This document shows positions 35,297 through 43,889 of a stretch of DNA of 64,000 nucleotides, piece by piece (within the stretch, counting starts at the first letter, position 1; each line of letters opens with the position of its first letter). Position numbers and translations under genes: made by a program. Origin of the DNA: Acidobacteriota bacterium (lineage in GTDB: Bacteria; Acidobacteriota; Terriglobia; Terriglobales; Acidobacteriaceae); NCBI GenBank assembly GCA_021818105.1, contig JAKAFB010000010.1, positions 1 through 64,000 on the forward strand, written 5' to 3'. The notes beneath the pieces were generated by a model, which saw only the letters and a list, made by a program, of their open reading frames with translations, was not told the DNA's origin and did no database searches.

Positions 35297-36323
35297 AGAG
35301 CGGGATGGGGTGTTTCAGCGGAAGGACCGGAGCGGCTGGTGGGTTTCATATGTGGACGGAAGCGGCACACGAAAGAAAGAGAAGGTCACAGCCGCTACGC
35401 GCACTCAGGCCATGACGGCACTCGCTCAGATCAAGACTCGCATCGAACGGGAATCCATTCTTGGGGTGAAGTCTGCCAGCGAGATCACGACGGCGGACTT
35501 GTTGGCTCGATTTAAGGCTTACCAGAAAGCCCATTTGCGCCCAACGACGTTTGCGCGGTTGGATGGAATTCTGGAGACGCTCAAGGCTGCGCTGCCCGTC
35601 CAGGCGAAAGAGATCACACGCGGAGTAGTGGCCGCCTACATTCTCAAGCGGAGCGAGACAGTCTCCGCCGGTTCGGTAGCAAAAGAGGTCTCGACTCTAA
35701 GACATGCTCTGCGCCTGGCCGTGGAATGGGAACTGCTCACAGCGAACCCGGCACAGGGCGCGAAACTGCCCAAACAATCGGAAGGCCGGACGCGGTATCT
35801 GTCTCCCACGGAATTCAAGGCCGCGCTGGAAGCCGCGCCGGAGTGGATGCGCGGTCCAATGGCTCTGGCCGCGTTCACTGGGATGCGCCGGGGCGAGATT
35901 CTCGGCTTGTGCTGGAAGGATGTTGACCTTGCCCACCAGCGCGTCTACTTGACGGAGACAAAAAACGGGACACTGCGGGTTGTGGCATTGAACGCGCTGG
36001 CCGTCCAGGTGCTTCAGAGTCTCCCGGTGGGCTGTCCCGGTCAACTGGTATTCCCCGATGTAGACGCGGCCCGCCTCAGCGTCTACACGCGGCGCGTATT
36101 CGCTTCCGTGGGCATTGCGGACGCATCGTTCCACTCGCTCCGGCACACGGCGGCAAGCTGGCTGGTCATGGAAGGCGTAGACCTGTACGCGGTGGGCCAA
36201 ATTCTCGGACACAAAACGCCGCGCATGACGCAGAGGTACGCCCATCTCTCACCCGGATACATGGCGGCGGCAGTGAACAAGTTGGACGGGGTGTTTGCCG
36301 GTGCTCTACCGGAGCCGAAGTAA
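35283..36323 (+). CDS. int: Tyrosine recombinase (integrase)
   Basis: A 346-residue phage-type integrase. It has an N-terminal arm-binding region (DGVFQRKDRSGWWVSYVDGSGTRKKEKV), a SAM-like core-binding domain (TADLLARFKAYQKAHLRPTTFARLDG), and a catalytic domain with Arg (FTGMRRGEILGL), Lys in the TETKNG beta-hairpin, His-x-x-Arg (FHSLRHTAASWL), His (ILGHKTPRM) and the nucleophile Tyr (QRYAHLS). All catalytic residues are present. It lies 113 bases from attR and tRNA-Glu, as expected. Confidence 0.97.
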   Translation: MPKAKERDGVFQRKDRSGWWVSYVDGSGTRKKEKVTAATRTQAMTALAQIKTRIERESILGVKSASEITTADLLARFKAYQKAHLRPTTFARLDGILETLKAALPVQAKEITRGVVAAYILKRSETVSAGSVAKEVSTLRHALRLAVEWELLTANPAQGAKLPKQSEGRTRYLSPTEFKAALEAAPEWMRGPMALAAFTGMRRGEILGLCWKDVDLAHQRVYLTETKNGTLRVVALNALAVQVLQSLPVGCPGQLVFPDVDAARLSVYTRRVFASVGIADASFHSLRHTAASWLVMEGVDLYAVGQILGHKTPRMTQRYAHLSPGYMAAAVNKLDGVFAGALPEPK

Positions 36324-36372
36324 ATTTGTCAGGGAATGGCTTGGGATGTTTTGGGGATTGTCTACCTTCGCG

Positions 36373-36393
36373 TTAGTCCCCGCAGCGTCCCCG
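36373..36393. repeat. Right-end repeat matching the left-end repeat
   Basis: TTAGTCCCCGCAGCGTCCCCG differs at one base from the 21-bp sequence at 30024-30044. It is placed between the integrase stop and attR. Confidence 0.55.
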
Positions 36394-36436
36394 GCTTTCG
36401 GGATGGCCGCTCAGAATTCATTTAAGTTGTTGATTT

Positions 36437-36483
36437 GATTGGCGTCCCCGACGGGATTTGAACCCGTGTTATCGCCGTGAAAG
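36437..36483. repeat. attR: 47-bp repeat inside intact tRNA-Glu
   Basis: Identical to the 29848-29894 copy; see that entry. This copy rebuilds the 3' half of the functional tRNA gene. Confidence 0.95.
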
Positions 36484-36517
36484 GGCGGTGTCCTAGGCCG
36501 GGCTAGACGACGGGGAC
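36440..36517 (-). tRNA. tRNA-Glu (anticodon TTC), target of the element
   Basis: GTCCCCG acceptor stem with CGGGGAC, anticodon loop CTTTCAC (TTC), T-arm ACGGG-TTCAAAT-CCCGT, and encoded CCA. It matches the general tRNA-Glu pattern, with two extra bases in the D-loop. The anticodon stem CCGCC/GGCGA has a C27-A43 mismatch where G43 is usual. Base 43 lies within the 47-bp att repeat, so it may have come in with the element. Confidence 0.95.
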
Positions 36518-36949
36518 GCTACAGAGAGGGTTTGTAGTGCAGGCGATCCACATGAACCCTTTATGAAGGCTACCAACTTGCAAGGGCTCTGTCAAAAGGC
36601 GCTGGGGCATCGGACAGGCTTTCACGCTGCTGTTCCGCACCTTGGTCAGGTCTCCCGCCCCGGTCATCGAGTCGCGGATATAAATCGTTCCGTTACTTGA
36701 GGGTTTCAGGGGAGGGACTGCCTGCGAGCGAAGATTTTTTGCGACAATAGTAGGGCGCTTGTCGTCAGATAAGCAAGCGTCATTTTGAACGAACTAGCAG
36801 CCTGCGAGTTCTGGAACCATGCGCGCCTAAGATGCGTATGGCCAATTGATTGGCGCATCCGGCGAACGGACGTTGCCGAGCAGAACTTTGCACCGTGTCT
36901 TTCAAGATCCCGGACGCACAAGCAGGGCGCACCAAGGAAGAAGGGGTAC
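36518..36949. other. Intergenic region (432 bases) before the efflux operon
   Basis: No gene is supported. It contains the tRNA-Glu promoter area and the efflux operon promoter. A CGCTTG (36758) / CAAGCG (36776) inverted repeat could be a repressor site. The track's longer start of the membrane-fusion gene runs into this region without signal-peptide logic. Confidence 0.4.
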
Positions 36950-38047
36950 GTGAGGACTACTGCGTTGAAACGCACTCTTACATTAAGTGTTGCATTGGCG
37001 ATGGGATTGGTTGCTACCGGTTGCGAAAAGAAGCAGGCGGCGCCCGCGCCAGCCATGCAGGCGATGCCTGTGAAGACTGTCGCTGTGGCAATGGCCCCGG
37101 TGGCAGAGAGCAGCGAATATGTGGCCACGATTAAGTCGCGTCGCTCGGCCACCATGCAGCCGCAGGTGAGCGGACGCCTGATTCAAATCCAGGTACGCTC
37201 TGGTGATCATGTCCGGAACGGCCAGCCGCTTATGTCGATTGATGCACAACCGCAGTTGGCCACCGTGCAGGCGCAGCGCGCCACGGAACAGCAGAAGAAA
37301 GCCGTCTACGACTTCAACACGATTGAACTGGAACGGCAGCGCAAGCTGTTTGACGCCGGCGTGACCAGCCGCGATGCATTTGACCAGGCGCAGCAGGCTT
37401 ACAGCAACTCAAAGGCGGATTACGAGTCGGCTGTTGCGCTGCGCAAGACGCAGGAAGAGCAACTGGCCTACTACACGATCCGCGCACCCTTTGACGGGAT
37501 CGTGGGAGACATCCCCGTGCATGTGGGGGACTACGTCTCATCCAGCACTTTGCTCACCACAGTGGATGATAATGCCGATCTCGAAGCCTACATTTACGTC
37601 CCAACGGATCGCTCGTCGCTGGTGCGACTTGGATTGGAGGTCGAGCTCGCAGATACAAGCGGGAAACTGCTGGAAAAAACCAAGATCGACTTCCTCTCTC
37701 CCCAAGTGGACCCAACCCTGCAAGGCATTCTAGTGAAGGCTCCCGTGCATGCAACGCCGGAAATGGTGCGCAACGCGCAGTTGGTTAAGGCGCGCATTAT
37801 CTGGAGCACGAAGCAGATGCCTGTGGTGCCGGTTTTGGCGGTAACCCGACAGGGCACGCAGAGTTTTGTATTTGTTGCTGAGCAGAAGGATGGGCGCTTT
37901 GTTGCAAGCGAGGTGCCGGTAACCTTGGGTGAGACTGTGGGGAACAACTATGCCATCATGTCCGGCCTGAGTACCGGAGATCGCGTGATTGTGTCCAGCA
38001 CGCAATTCCTTGTGAACGGGATGCCTGTGGTGCCGCTCGGCGCCTGA
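36950..38047 (+). CDS. RND efflux membrane-fusion lipoprotein
   Basis: The periplasmic adaptor linking an RND pump to an outer-membrane channel. The GTG at 36950, with AGGAAGAAGGGG upstream, gives 365 residues starting with a lipoprotein signal (LTLSVALAMGLVATGCEKK; lipobox Cys near 24). Next come the barrel-sandwich/lipoyl halves (TMQPQVSGRLIQIQVRSGDHVRNGQPLMSID and YTIRAPFDGIVGDIPVHVGDYVSS), a coiled-coil hairpin between them (AQRATEQQKKAVYDFNTIELERQRKLF) and the beta-barrel. The inner-membrane pump gene follows after 90 bases. No outer-membrane channel gene is in the operon. Confidence 0.93.
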   Translation: MRTTALKRTLTLSVALAMGLVATGCEKKQAAPAPAMQAMPVKTVAVAMAPVAESSEYVATIKSRRSATMQPQVSGRLIQIQVRSGDHVRNGQPLMSIDAQPQLATVQAQRATEQQKKAVYDFNTIELERQRKLFDAGVTSRDAFDQAQQAYSNSKADYESAVALRKTQEEQLAYYTIRAPFDGIVGDIPVHVGDYVSSSTLLTTVDDNADLEAYIYVPTDRSSLVRLGLEVELADTSGKLLEKTKIDFLSPQVDPTLQGILVKAPVHATPEMVRNAQLVKARIIWSTKQMPVVPVLAVTRQGTQSFVFVAEQKDGRFVASEVPVTLGETVGNNYAIMSGLSTGDRVIVSSTQFLVNGMPVVPLGA

Positions 38048-38137
38048 GCACAGTTCAGGCAATGCCCCTATGCTGGGGTGTGACCGGGCGCTGGAGCATG
38101 CGCGCCCGCTGGCAACGGAAAGGAAAGAGAGCTCACT

Positions 38138-41100
38138 GTGTTTGTTGATTTTTTCATTCGCCGGCCTGTTTTTGCGACTGTGTGCGCGCTCTTGATCATC
38201 TTAGTTGGAGCAATTTCCATTCCCAGCCTTCCGGTGGCCATGTATCCCACGCTGGCACCGCCGGAAGTGAACGTGATGTGCAATTACGTGGGAGCCAACG
38301 CCGACACGGTCGAAAAAGCTGTCACCATTCCTCTGGAGGAATCGATCAACGGTGTGGAGGGCATGCGCTACATCAGCTCCTCCAGCACGAACAACGGCAC
38401 AAGCGCAATCTCCGTAACCTTCAATACGGGATATGACCTCTCCATTGCTGCGGTGGACGTGCAGAATCGCGTTGCAAGCGTGACGGGTCGTTTGCCTGCG
38501 GCGGTGAATGCCACTGGCATCAGTATCAGCAAGGCGAACAGCAACTTTGTCTTTGGCGCAGGCTTTTTCACGCGCGATGGCCGATATTCGAACGAGTTTA
38601 TTTCAAACTATCTTGACGTATACGTGAAGGATGCGCTGAAGCGTGTTCCGGGCGTAGGCGATGTCAACATCTTCGGCGAGCGCAAGTATGCCATGCGCCT
38701 TTGGCTGGACCCCACGAAACTCGCTGCTCAAGGGCTTACGGCGGCAGATGTTGTGAATGCGCTTGCTGAGCAGAACGTAGAGATTCCTGCTGGACAGCTT
38801 GGCCAGCCTCCATCCAATCCCAACCAGGAATTTCAGATTCCCGTGCGTGTGGTGGGTCGCCTGTCTGACCCTGCGCAGTTCAACAACATTATTGTCAAGA
38901 ACGCGGCAAGCGGGCTGATTCTACTCAAGGATGTTGGCCACTCTGTGGTAGGCGCTGAAGATTACAGTTCAACCCTCAAGTTCAATGGTCACCCGGCTCA
39001 GGGTATTGGCGTGCAGCAGCTTTCTGATGCCAATGCACTCGAGGTGGATTCCAAAGCCAAGGCCGCCTTGAAGGAGTTGTCCAAGAGCTTTCCTCCGGGG
39101 CTCGAGTACGTGGTTGCCTTCGACTCTACAACGGTTGTAGGCGACTCGATTCGTGAGGTGATGGTGACACTGGCAGAGGCCATCGCCATCGTTATCCTCG
39201 TCATTTTTCTCTTTCTGCTGGACTGGCGGGCAACGATTATCCCGGCGGTCACGATCCCGGTGTCGCTCATTGGAACCTTCGCTTTTATCAAGGCCTTCGG
39301 GTTATCAATTAACACGCTCACACTCTTCGGCATCACGCTGGCCACGGGGCTCGTTGTGGATGACGCAATTGTCGTCATCGAAAATGTGCAGCGGCATATC
39401 GCCATGGAGCACTCCGACCCGCATGAGGCCACATCGCGTGCCATGGGTGAAGTGACCAGTGCAGTCATTGCTACGTCACTCGTGCTCATAGCCGTGTTTG
39501 TCCCCGTGTCGTTCTTCCCGGGTACAACGGGTATTCTCTACCGCCAGTTTTCGCTGACCATTGCGTTTTCCATTGCCATCTCTGCCTTCAATGCGCTTAC
39601 ACTCTCTCCGGCGCTTTCGGCCATGTTTCTGCGTGGAGAAGAGGCTCGCCCGCATCAACTGGATTTTTTGCACATCCGCATCATCTCGCGCGCATTTGCG
39701 GCGTTCATCCATGGCGCGGATGCTTTCATTTCCTGGATGGCGAGGACATATGCAAGAGTGATTCACGTGGCCCTGCAGGTTCGGTATCTCCTGTTGTTCC
39801 TCTTCTTTGTGGGGCTAGGGGCAACAGCGTGGGTGTATCAACGCGTTCCCTCGGGCTTCATCCCACAAGAGGACCAAGGGTTCCTGATGGTGATTGTGCA
39901 GGCCCCCCCTGGATCTTCGCTGGCCTACACATCTGCTTTGGCTGACCGCGCACAGGCAATTCTCTACAGCAATCCCGATATCGCAGGAGCCTTCTCTGTA
40001 ACAGGTTTCAGCTTTGCGGGCAATGCCTCGAATGCAGGCATGATGTTTGTCAGTACCAAGCCAGCCGACCAGCGGCGCGGCAAAGGGCACTCTGCGGCAG
40101 ACATAGTCGCAGACATTCAGCCCAAGCTGCAGAGCCTGATGTTCGCACCCAATGGCGGCATGGTAAACATTATTCAGCCACCGGCGGTCAGCGGTGTCGG
40201 CAGCTTTGGCGGATTCCAGTTCATTCTGGAGGATACCGGCACCAACACGCTGGCAGATCTTGACCGCGTTGCTCACCAGATTGCGAATGGCGGTCGGGCA
40301 CGCAAAGATATTACCAACCTTTTCACCAGCTTTTCTGCAAATGACCCCCAGGTGCTGGTAACGATTAATCGTGCCAAGGCGAAGGCGTTGGGAGTGCCGC
40401 TTTCCCAGATTACTGCCACACTTGGTGTCTTCATGGGTTCGCAGTACGTGAATGATTTCGACTATAACAACCGTACCTACCGCGTGTATGTGCAGGCCGA
40501 CCAGCAGTTCCGCGAGAAGGCCAGCGACCTGCACGAATTCTATGTGCGGTCCGACAGTGGACAGATGATTTCACTGGATAACCTGGTGACTGTAACGGAG
40601 AGTGCGGGACCGCCGGTAATTTCGCACTATAATCTGTTCCGCTCTGTCGAGATTGATGGTTCACCCGCTCCCGGCTATAGCTCCGGACAGGGAATACAGG
40701 GCATGGAAGAGCTGGCAAAGAGGTTTATGTTGCCGGGCATGCGCTTCGATTGGACTGGGCTGACACTGGATGAAATTGAGTCAAGTGGAAAAGCGTTGAC
40801 AATTTTCGGCCTTGGACTGCTCGTGGTCTATCTCACCCTGTCAGCGCAATACGAGAGCTTTGCGCTCCCGTTCATCATCCTGTTGGCAGTGCCCATGGCA
40901 GTGTTGGGCGCGCTGGGGCTGGTTTCGCTCCGCGGTCTCTCGAACGATGTGTACTGCCAGATAGGCCTGGTGATGCTGATCGGCCTTTCTGCCAAGAACT
41001 CCATTTTGATCGTCGAGTTCGCAGAGCAACTACGTCGCAAAGGCCGTACGATCGCCGAGGCAGCCATTGAGGCGGCGGAACTGCGCCTTCGTCCAATCCT

Positions 41101-41299
41101 GATGACATCCTTCGCGTTCATCATGGGCGTTTTGCCGCTGGTGTTTGCAACAGGTGCTGGTGCCCTTGGTCGGCGCTCTGTCGGAACCACGATCGTGGGC
41201 GGCATGCTGCTTTCCACCGTGCTGAATCTGATATTTATTCCGGTGCTCTATGTGTTGCTCAGCCGGCTTCTGAAGCGCGGTATTGAGAGCGCAGAGTAG
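38138..41299 (+). CDS. RND multidrug efflux pump (HAE1/AcrB type)
   Basis: An inner-membrane proton-driven drug exporter of 1053 residues. It starts at GTG 38138, preceded by AGGAAAGAGA. MFVDFFIRRPVFATVCALLIILVGAISI is the typical first TM. Others include the TM4 GLVVDDAIVVIENVQR motif with the two proton-relay Asp residues, the FVPVSFFPGTTGILYRQFSLTIAFSIAISAFNALTLSPAL block, and the second-half GLSAKNSILIVEFAEQLRRKG with the relay Lys. Large periplasmic loops follow TM1 and TM7. It is most like the hydrophobe/amphiphile family rather than metal exporters. Confidence 0.95.
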   Translation: MFVDFFIRRPVFATVCALLIILVGAISIPSLPVAMYPTLAPPEVNVMCNYVGANADTVEKAVTIPLEESINGVEGMRYISSSSTNNGTSAISVTFNTGYDLSIAAVDVQNRVASVTGRLPAAVNATGISISKANSNFVFGAGFFTRDGRYSNEFISNYLDVYVKDALKRVPGVGDVNIFGERKYAMRLWLDPTKLAAQGLTAADVVNALAEQNVEIPAGQLGQPPSNPNQEFQIPVRVVGRLSDPAQFNNIIVKNAASGLILLKDVGHSVVGAEDYSSTLKFNGHPAQGIGVQQLSDANALEVDSKAKAALKELSKSFPPGLEYVVAFDSTTVVGDSIREVMVTLAEAIAIVILVIFLFLLDWRATIIPAVTIPVSLIGTFAFIKAFGLSINTLTLFGITLATGLVVDDAIVVIENVQRHIAMEHSDPHEATSRAMGEVTSAVIATSLVLIAVFVPVSFFPGTTGILYRQFSLTIAFSIAISAFNALTLSPALSAMFLRGEEARPHQLDFLHIRIISRAFAAFIHGADAFISWMARTYARVIHVALQVRYLLLFLFFVGLGATAWVYQRVPSGFIPQEDQGFLMVIVQAPPGSSLAYTSALADRAQAILYSNPDIAGAFSVTGFSFAGNASNAGMMFVSTKPADQRRGKGHSAADIVADIQPKLQSLMFAPNGGMVNIIQPPAVSGVGSFGGFQFILEDTGTNTLADLDRVAHQIANGGRARKDITNLFTSFSANDPQVLVTINRAKAKALGVPLSQITATLGVFMGSQYVNDFDYNNRTYRVYVQADQQFREKASDLHEFYVRSDSGQMISLDNLVTVTESAGPPVISHYNLFRSVEIDGSPAPGYSSGQGIQGMEELAKRFMLPGMRFDWTGLTLDEIESSGKALTIFGLGLLVVYLTLSAQYESFALPFIILLAVPMAVLGALGLVSLRGLSNDVYCQIGLVMLIGLSAKNSILIVEFAEQLRRKGRTIAEAAIEAAELRLRPILMTSFAFIMGVLPLVFATGAGALGRRSVGTTIVGGMLLSTVLNLIFIPVLYVLLSRLLKRGIESAE

Positions 41300-41324
41300 C
41301 CTGCATAGCAGGGAAGCGGGTTGC

Positions 41325-41624
41325 TCACTGCTTTACCCGGTGAGCGACCAGGTGGTCCTTGATCCGGTAGTAGACTTGGCTGCTCAGCACCCCGCGCTCC
41401 AACAGGTCGAGCCTTGAATGGTATGGCCTGAAGCGCACAATACGTCCGGCCCAACTGCGCGCCATGCCTGGTACCGTCATCAACTCAGCCATGGAAGCAT
41501 GATTGATATCGATGCGTGCTTCCGGGATCTGGGCGTGTTGCTTGGCAGGCAGTTGTGGCAAGGCGTACATTGACGCCCAAACGATCAAGACTGCGCAGCA
41601 AGCTCCTGTTCGCAATTGATGCAT
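41325..41624 (-). CDS. ComEA-like helix-hairpin-helix protein
   Basis: A 99-residue protein, starting at 41624 (MHQLRTG, then hydrophobic ACCAVLIVWASMYALP). The mature part IDINHASMAELMTVPGMARSWAGRIVRFRPYHSRLDLLERGVLS is a double HhH (PF12836-like) as in the C-terminus of ComEA, which binds DNA during uptake. The single-domain size and export signal fit periplasmic ComEA forms. No other competence gene is nearby. Its reading frame overlaps nothing real; the divergent mechanosensitive channel starts at 41795. Confidence 0.8.
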   Translation of the reverse strand: MHQLRTGACCAVLIVWASMYALPQLPAKQHAQIPEARIDINHASMAELMTVPGMARSWAGRIVRFRPYHSRLDLLERGVLSSQVYYRIKDHLVAHRVKQ

Positions 41625-41794
41625 CCCCTTATTCTCTGATGCGCCAGAACTGTGCAGCAAGTCCCCGATCTCGAGCGGGCGGCTTCTCACCGCCAGTTGA
41701 CTGTCTGACCAATAAAGGGGAAAAGTCCAGATATACCTACAGCAAGCCATTATTTTCTGGCCTCGACGCGATAGATTTCTGTAAGAATTCAGGA

Positions 41795-43654
41795 ATGGCA
41801 ATATCCCCAATTGCACCCAACCCCAGCGCAGTACGAGGAAGTTTCTTCGGCAGAGCTCGCTTGATTCTGTTGGCCGGATTGGTCGCGCTGTTTGCGGCGG
41901 CTCTCTTGTTTTCCTGGTCCACGCGCGATGCCATGGCTCACCTGCCGTTCATGGGTACTTCCGGGAGCGCGTGCGTCCGCGCCAACAAGAGAAACCTGGT
42001 CGATCTCAGTCCCTGGCAAACGGCCCAGGCTATCGCGCCGTTGGCTGTATCGGCTGAAGAAGTAGAGTATGCACGTGAGGCGGAACGCCTGGCCGACCAC
42101 GATGTAGATCAGGCTTTCGCTGCCGCATTGCGGTTGGCAAACTTGCGTGACAAGAGCCGTGCTCTGACGGGCAAAGCGCTGGCGATTTCCAAGCGGATTG
42201 CCCAACTGCAGCAGATCCTCAAAGAGGATCAAGCTCTTGTGGATAGCCTGAGTGCGAAAGCGGGTCCTGGAGGGTTAAAGGTCAAGAGTGGTGGTCCACT
42301 ACCCACTAGCACTGACGAGCTTGACGTAGCCAAGGCGCAACTCGGACTTGATACGGACGAACTCGAGGATGCGGAGCGCGAACTCGAACGTGTGTCGGGC
42401 GACGAGAGTGTGCGGATACAGCAAGAGCTCAATGCCCATGAGGCATCGATGCGGCAGTACGATGAGGAAGCCAAGAACTACGCACCGATAGCCATGCTTT
42501 CGATCAAGAGGCATACAACACTGGCGGGACGAGCCAAGGCGTGGCTTGACCAGAACGATCGCTACAGTCTGCTGCAGCAGGCTTTGCAGCAGACGCAGAA
42601 TGATATCTCAAGCATGACTGCAAGCTACAACACCCTTGAGGCACAGGCCAATGCTGCGGAAACAACTACCGCGTCCGGCACCAGCACTGGCTCTGCGGCT
42701 CTGAGCAGCATTGGCGACCGTCGAGTCCTCAGGCAGGTGTTAAGCATCGATGACGATCGGCTGCAGACCAAGCAGCAGTTGGCGAATGTATACAGCAAAT
42801 GGTCGGCCCAGGTAATGTTGCAGCATCGCATCGTCCTCCACCTGATTCTGCAATCGCTCATGGTGATCCTTGCCATCACCATCTGCATTGTTGTTCTGGA
42901 TGCCATAGTGCGGCGCATAATGGCGCATCCTTCATTGGACCGCAGGCAAATACATACACTTCGCAGCGTTGTGCAGCTTGGCATTCAGGTGGTGGGCGCC
43001 GTGCTGATTCTGTTGGTTATCTTTGGCGTTCCCAAAGAAACGCCCACCATTCTTGGATTGGTTACAGCAGCCCTCACTATTGCGTTGCAGGACTTCATCA
43101 TCGCATTTTTTGGCTGGTTCGTTCTTATGGGAAAGAACGGCATTCGAGTAGGCGACTGGGTTGAAATCAACGGCGTTGGCGGCGAAGTAATTGAGGTGGG
43201 GCTATTCAATACCACACTGCTTGAGACGGGCACTCTCGCCGATAGAGGGCATCCAACAGGTCGGCGGATTACATTTATGAATAGCTTTGCGATACGTGGC
43301 CAATACTTCAACTTTTCTACCGCAGGACAATGGATGTGGGATGAAGTAACCGTCACATTGCCTGCTGCGGAAAATCCTGCTGGAGTAGTAGGCCGTATTC
43401 ATCAAGAAGTTCTGGATGACCTGAAGGAGAATACAAGGCTTGCCGAGCAGGAGTGGAATCGAGGAGTTCGTGGTGAACGTCTCAGACGCTTCAGTGCAAC
43501 TCCGGTCGTCAGTTTGCGACCATCCAGTGGAGGCATCGACCTTGAAGTTCGCTACATGACCCGAGCCTCTGAGCGGTTTGATGTGCGGAATCGCCTGAAT
43601 GAAAAATTGATTGAACTGCTTCGTCATGAGGGTCGGCCTGAACACGCTACTTGA
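41795..43654 (+). CDS. MscS-family mechanosensitive channel with long periplasmic coiled coil
   Basis: Encodes 619 residues from the ATG at 41795. A first TM (LILLAGLVALFAAALLFSW, 23-41) is followed by a 250-residue charged helical region (DELEDAERELERVSGDESVRIQQELNAHEASMRQ), then three TM helices (ILQSLMVILAITICIVVLDAIV; LRSVVQLGIQVVGAVLILLVIFGV; ILGLVTAALTIALQDFIIAFFGWFVLM). The cytoplasmic beta domain NGIRVGDWVEINGVGGEVIEVGLFNTTLLE follows. The pore helix is normal MscS. The periplasmic coiled coil resembles MscK/MscM-type enlarged members. Osmotic protection is inferred. Confidence 0.88.
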   Translation: MAISPIAPNPSAVRGSFFGRARLILLAGLVALFAAALLFSWSTRDAMAHLPFMGTSGSACVRANKRNLVDLSPWQTAQAIAPLAVSAEEVEYAREAERLADHDVDQAFAAALRLANLRDKSRALTGKALAISKRIAQLQQILKEDQALVDSLSAKAGPGGLKVKSGGPLPTSTDELDVAKAQLGLDTDELEDAERELERVSGDESVRIQQELNAHEASMRQYDEEAKNYAPIAMLSIKRHTTLAGRAKAWLDQNDRYSLLQQALQQTQNDISSMTASYNTLEAQANAAETTTASGTSTGSAALSSIGDRRVLRQVLSIDDDRLQTKQQLANVYSKWSAQVMLQHRIVLHLILQSLMVILAITICIVVLDAIVRRIMAHPSLDRRQIHTLRSVVQLGIQVVGAVLILLVIFGVPKETPTILGLVTAALTIALQDFIIAFFGWFVLMGKNGIRVGDWVEINGVGGEVIEVGLFNTTLLETGTLADRGHPTGRRITFMNSFAIRGQYFNFSTAGQWMWDEVTVTLPAAENPAGVVGRIHQEVLDDLKENTRLAEQEWNRGVRGERLRRFSATPVVSLRPSSGGIDLEVRYMTRASERFDVRNRLNEKLIELLRHEGRPEHAT

Positions 43655-43655
43655 G

Positions 43656-43684
43656 TTGACACTCCACTAGCCAGCCGTTAGACT
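43656..43684 (+). promoter_or_regulatory. Promoter of the his operon
   Basis: A perfect -35 TTGACA (43656-43661), 17 bases, then TAGACT (43679-43684; 4 of 6 positions of TATAAT). The transcript should begin near 43690-43692, only two to four bases before the leader ATG at 43694. Confidence 0.7.
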
Positions 43685-43693
43685 CAGAATGAG

Positions 43694-43774
43694 ATGCAGA
43701 TTCACCGCCATCACGGTCACCATCCCCACCATCATGGAAACTCCATGCCGGCGGAAGATCGTGGTCTGAAATAA
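43694..43774 (+). CDS. hisL: Histidine operon leader peptide
   Basis: A 26-codon ORF, beginning MQIHRHHGHHPHHHGN and ending ...GLK-TAA. Eight of its first 14 codons are His, which is the classical sign of ribosome-mediated attenuation by His-tRNA supply. It follows a predicted promoter so closely that translation may be leaderless. It is followed by a terminator hairpin and the hisI gene. It was too short for the ORF track. Confidence is high from the codon content and the context. Confidence 0.92.
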   Translation: MQIHRHHGHHPHHHGNSMPAEDRGLK

Positions 43775-43800
43775 GCGGTCGCTAGGATCAGACTCTACAG

Positions 43801-43833
43801 AAGCCCGCCGGCAGCCAAGCCGACGGGCTTTTT
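43801..43833 (+). terminator. Attenuator of the his operon
   Basis: A 12-bp stem with one mismatch (AAGCCCGCCGGC / GCCGACGGGCTT), 6-base loop and a TTTTT run. The upstream GCCGGCGG (43747-43754), lying in the leader ORF after the His codons, is perfectly complementary to CCGCCGGC (43805-43812) in the left arm and can form the anti-terminator. A CATGG/CCATG hairpin (43733-43747) and a CCGCC (43705)/GGCGG (43750) pairing are possible competing 1:2 structures. Confidence 0.88.
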
Positions 43834-43889
43834 CATCGCTTTTGAAAAGGTGAGACGAGAATCAGAAAGCCAGGAGAACCTTAAGCAAC

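Larger units (their letters stand above)
29848..36483. mobile_element. 6.6-kb integrated element in tRNA-Glu(TTC), phage-satellite-like
   Basis: Perfect 47-bp direct repeats bound a block of eight genes: an unknown gene, DUF5681, an unknown gene, DUF3987 primase/helicase, CHC2 protein, AlpA/Xis-like HTH, a zinc-ribbon gene and a tyrosine integrase next to the intact tRNA. It lacks structural, lysis and conjugation genes. Known Gram-negative phage-inducible islands combine integrase, AlpA and primase/Rep in similar size or larger; the DUF5681 gene may be a packaging component. Helper dependence is inferred, not shown. Confidence 0.85.

Noticed and set aside
29848-36483. Prophage or conjugative element as explanation
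   Set aside because: No capsid, portal, tail, holin, relaxase or type IV secretion genes fit in the 6.6 kb; all eight genes are accounted for.
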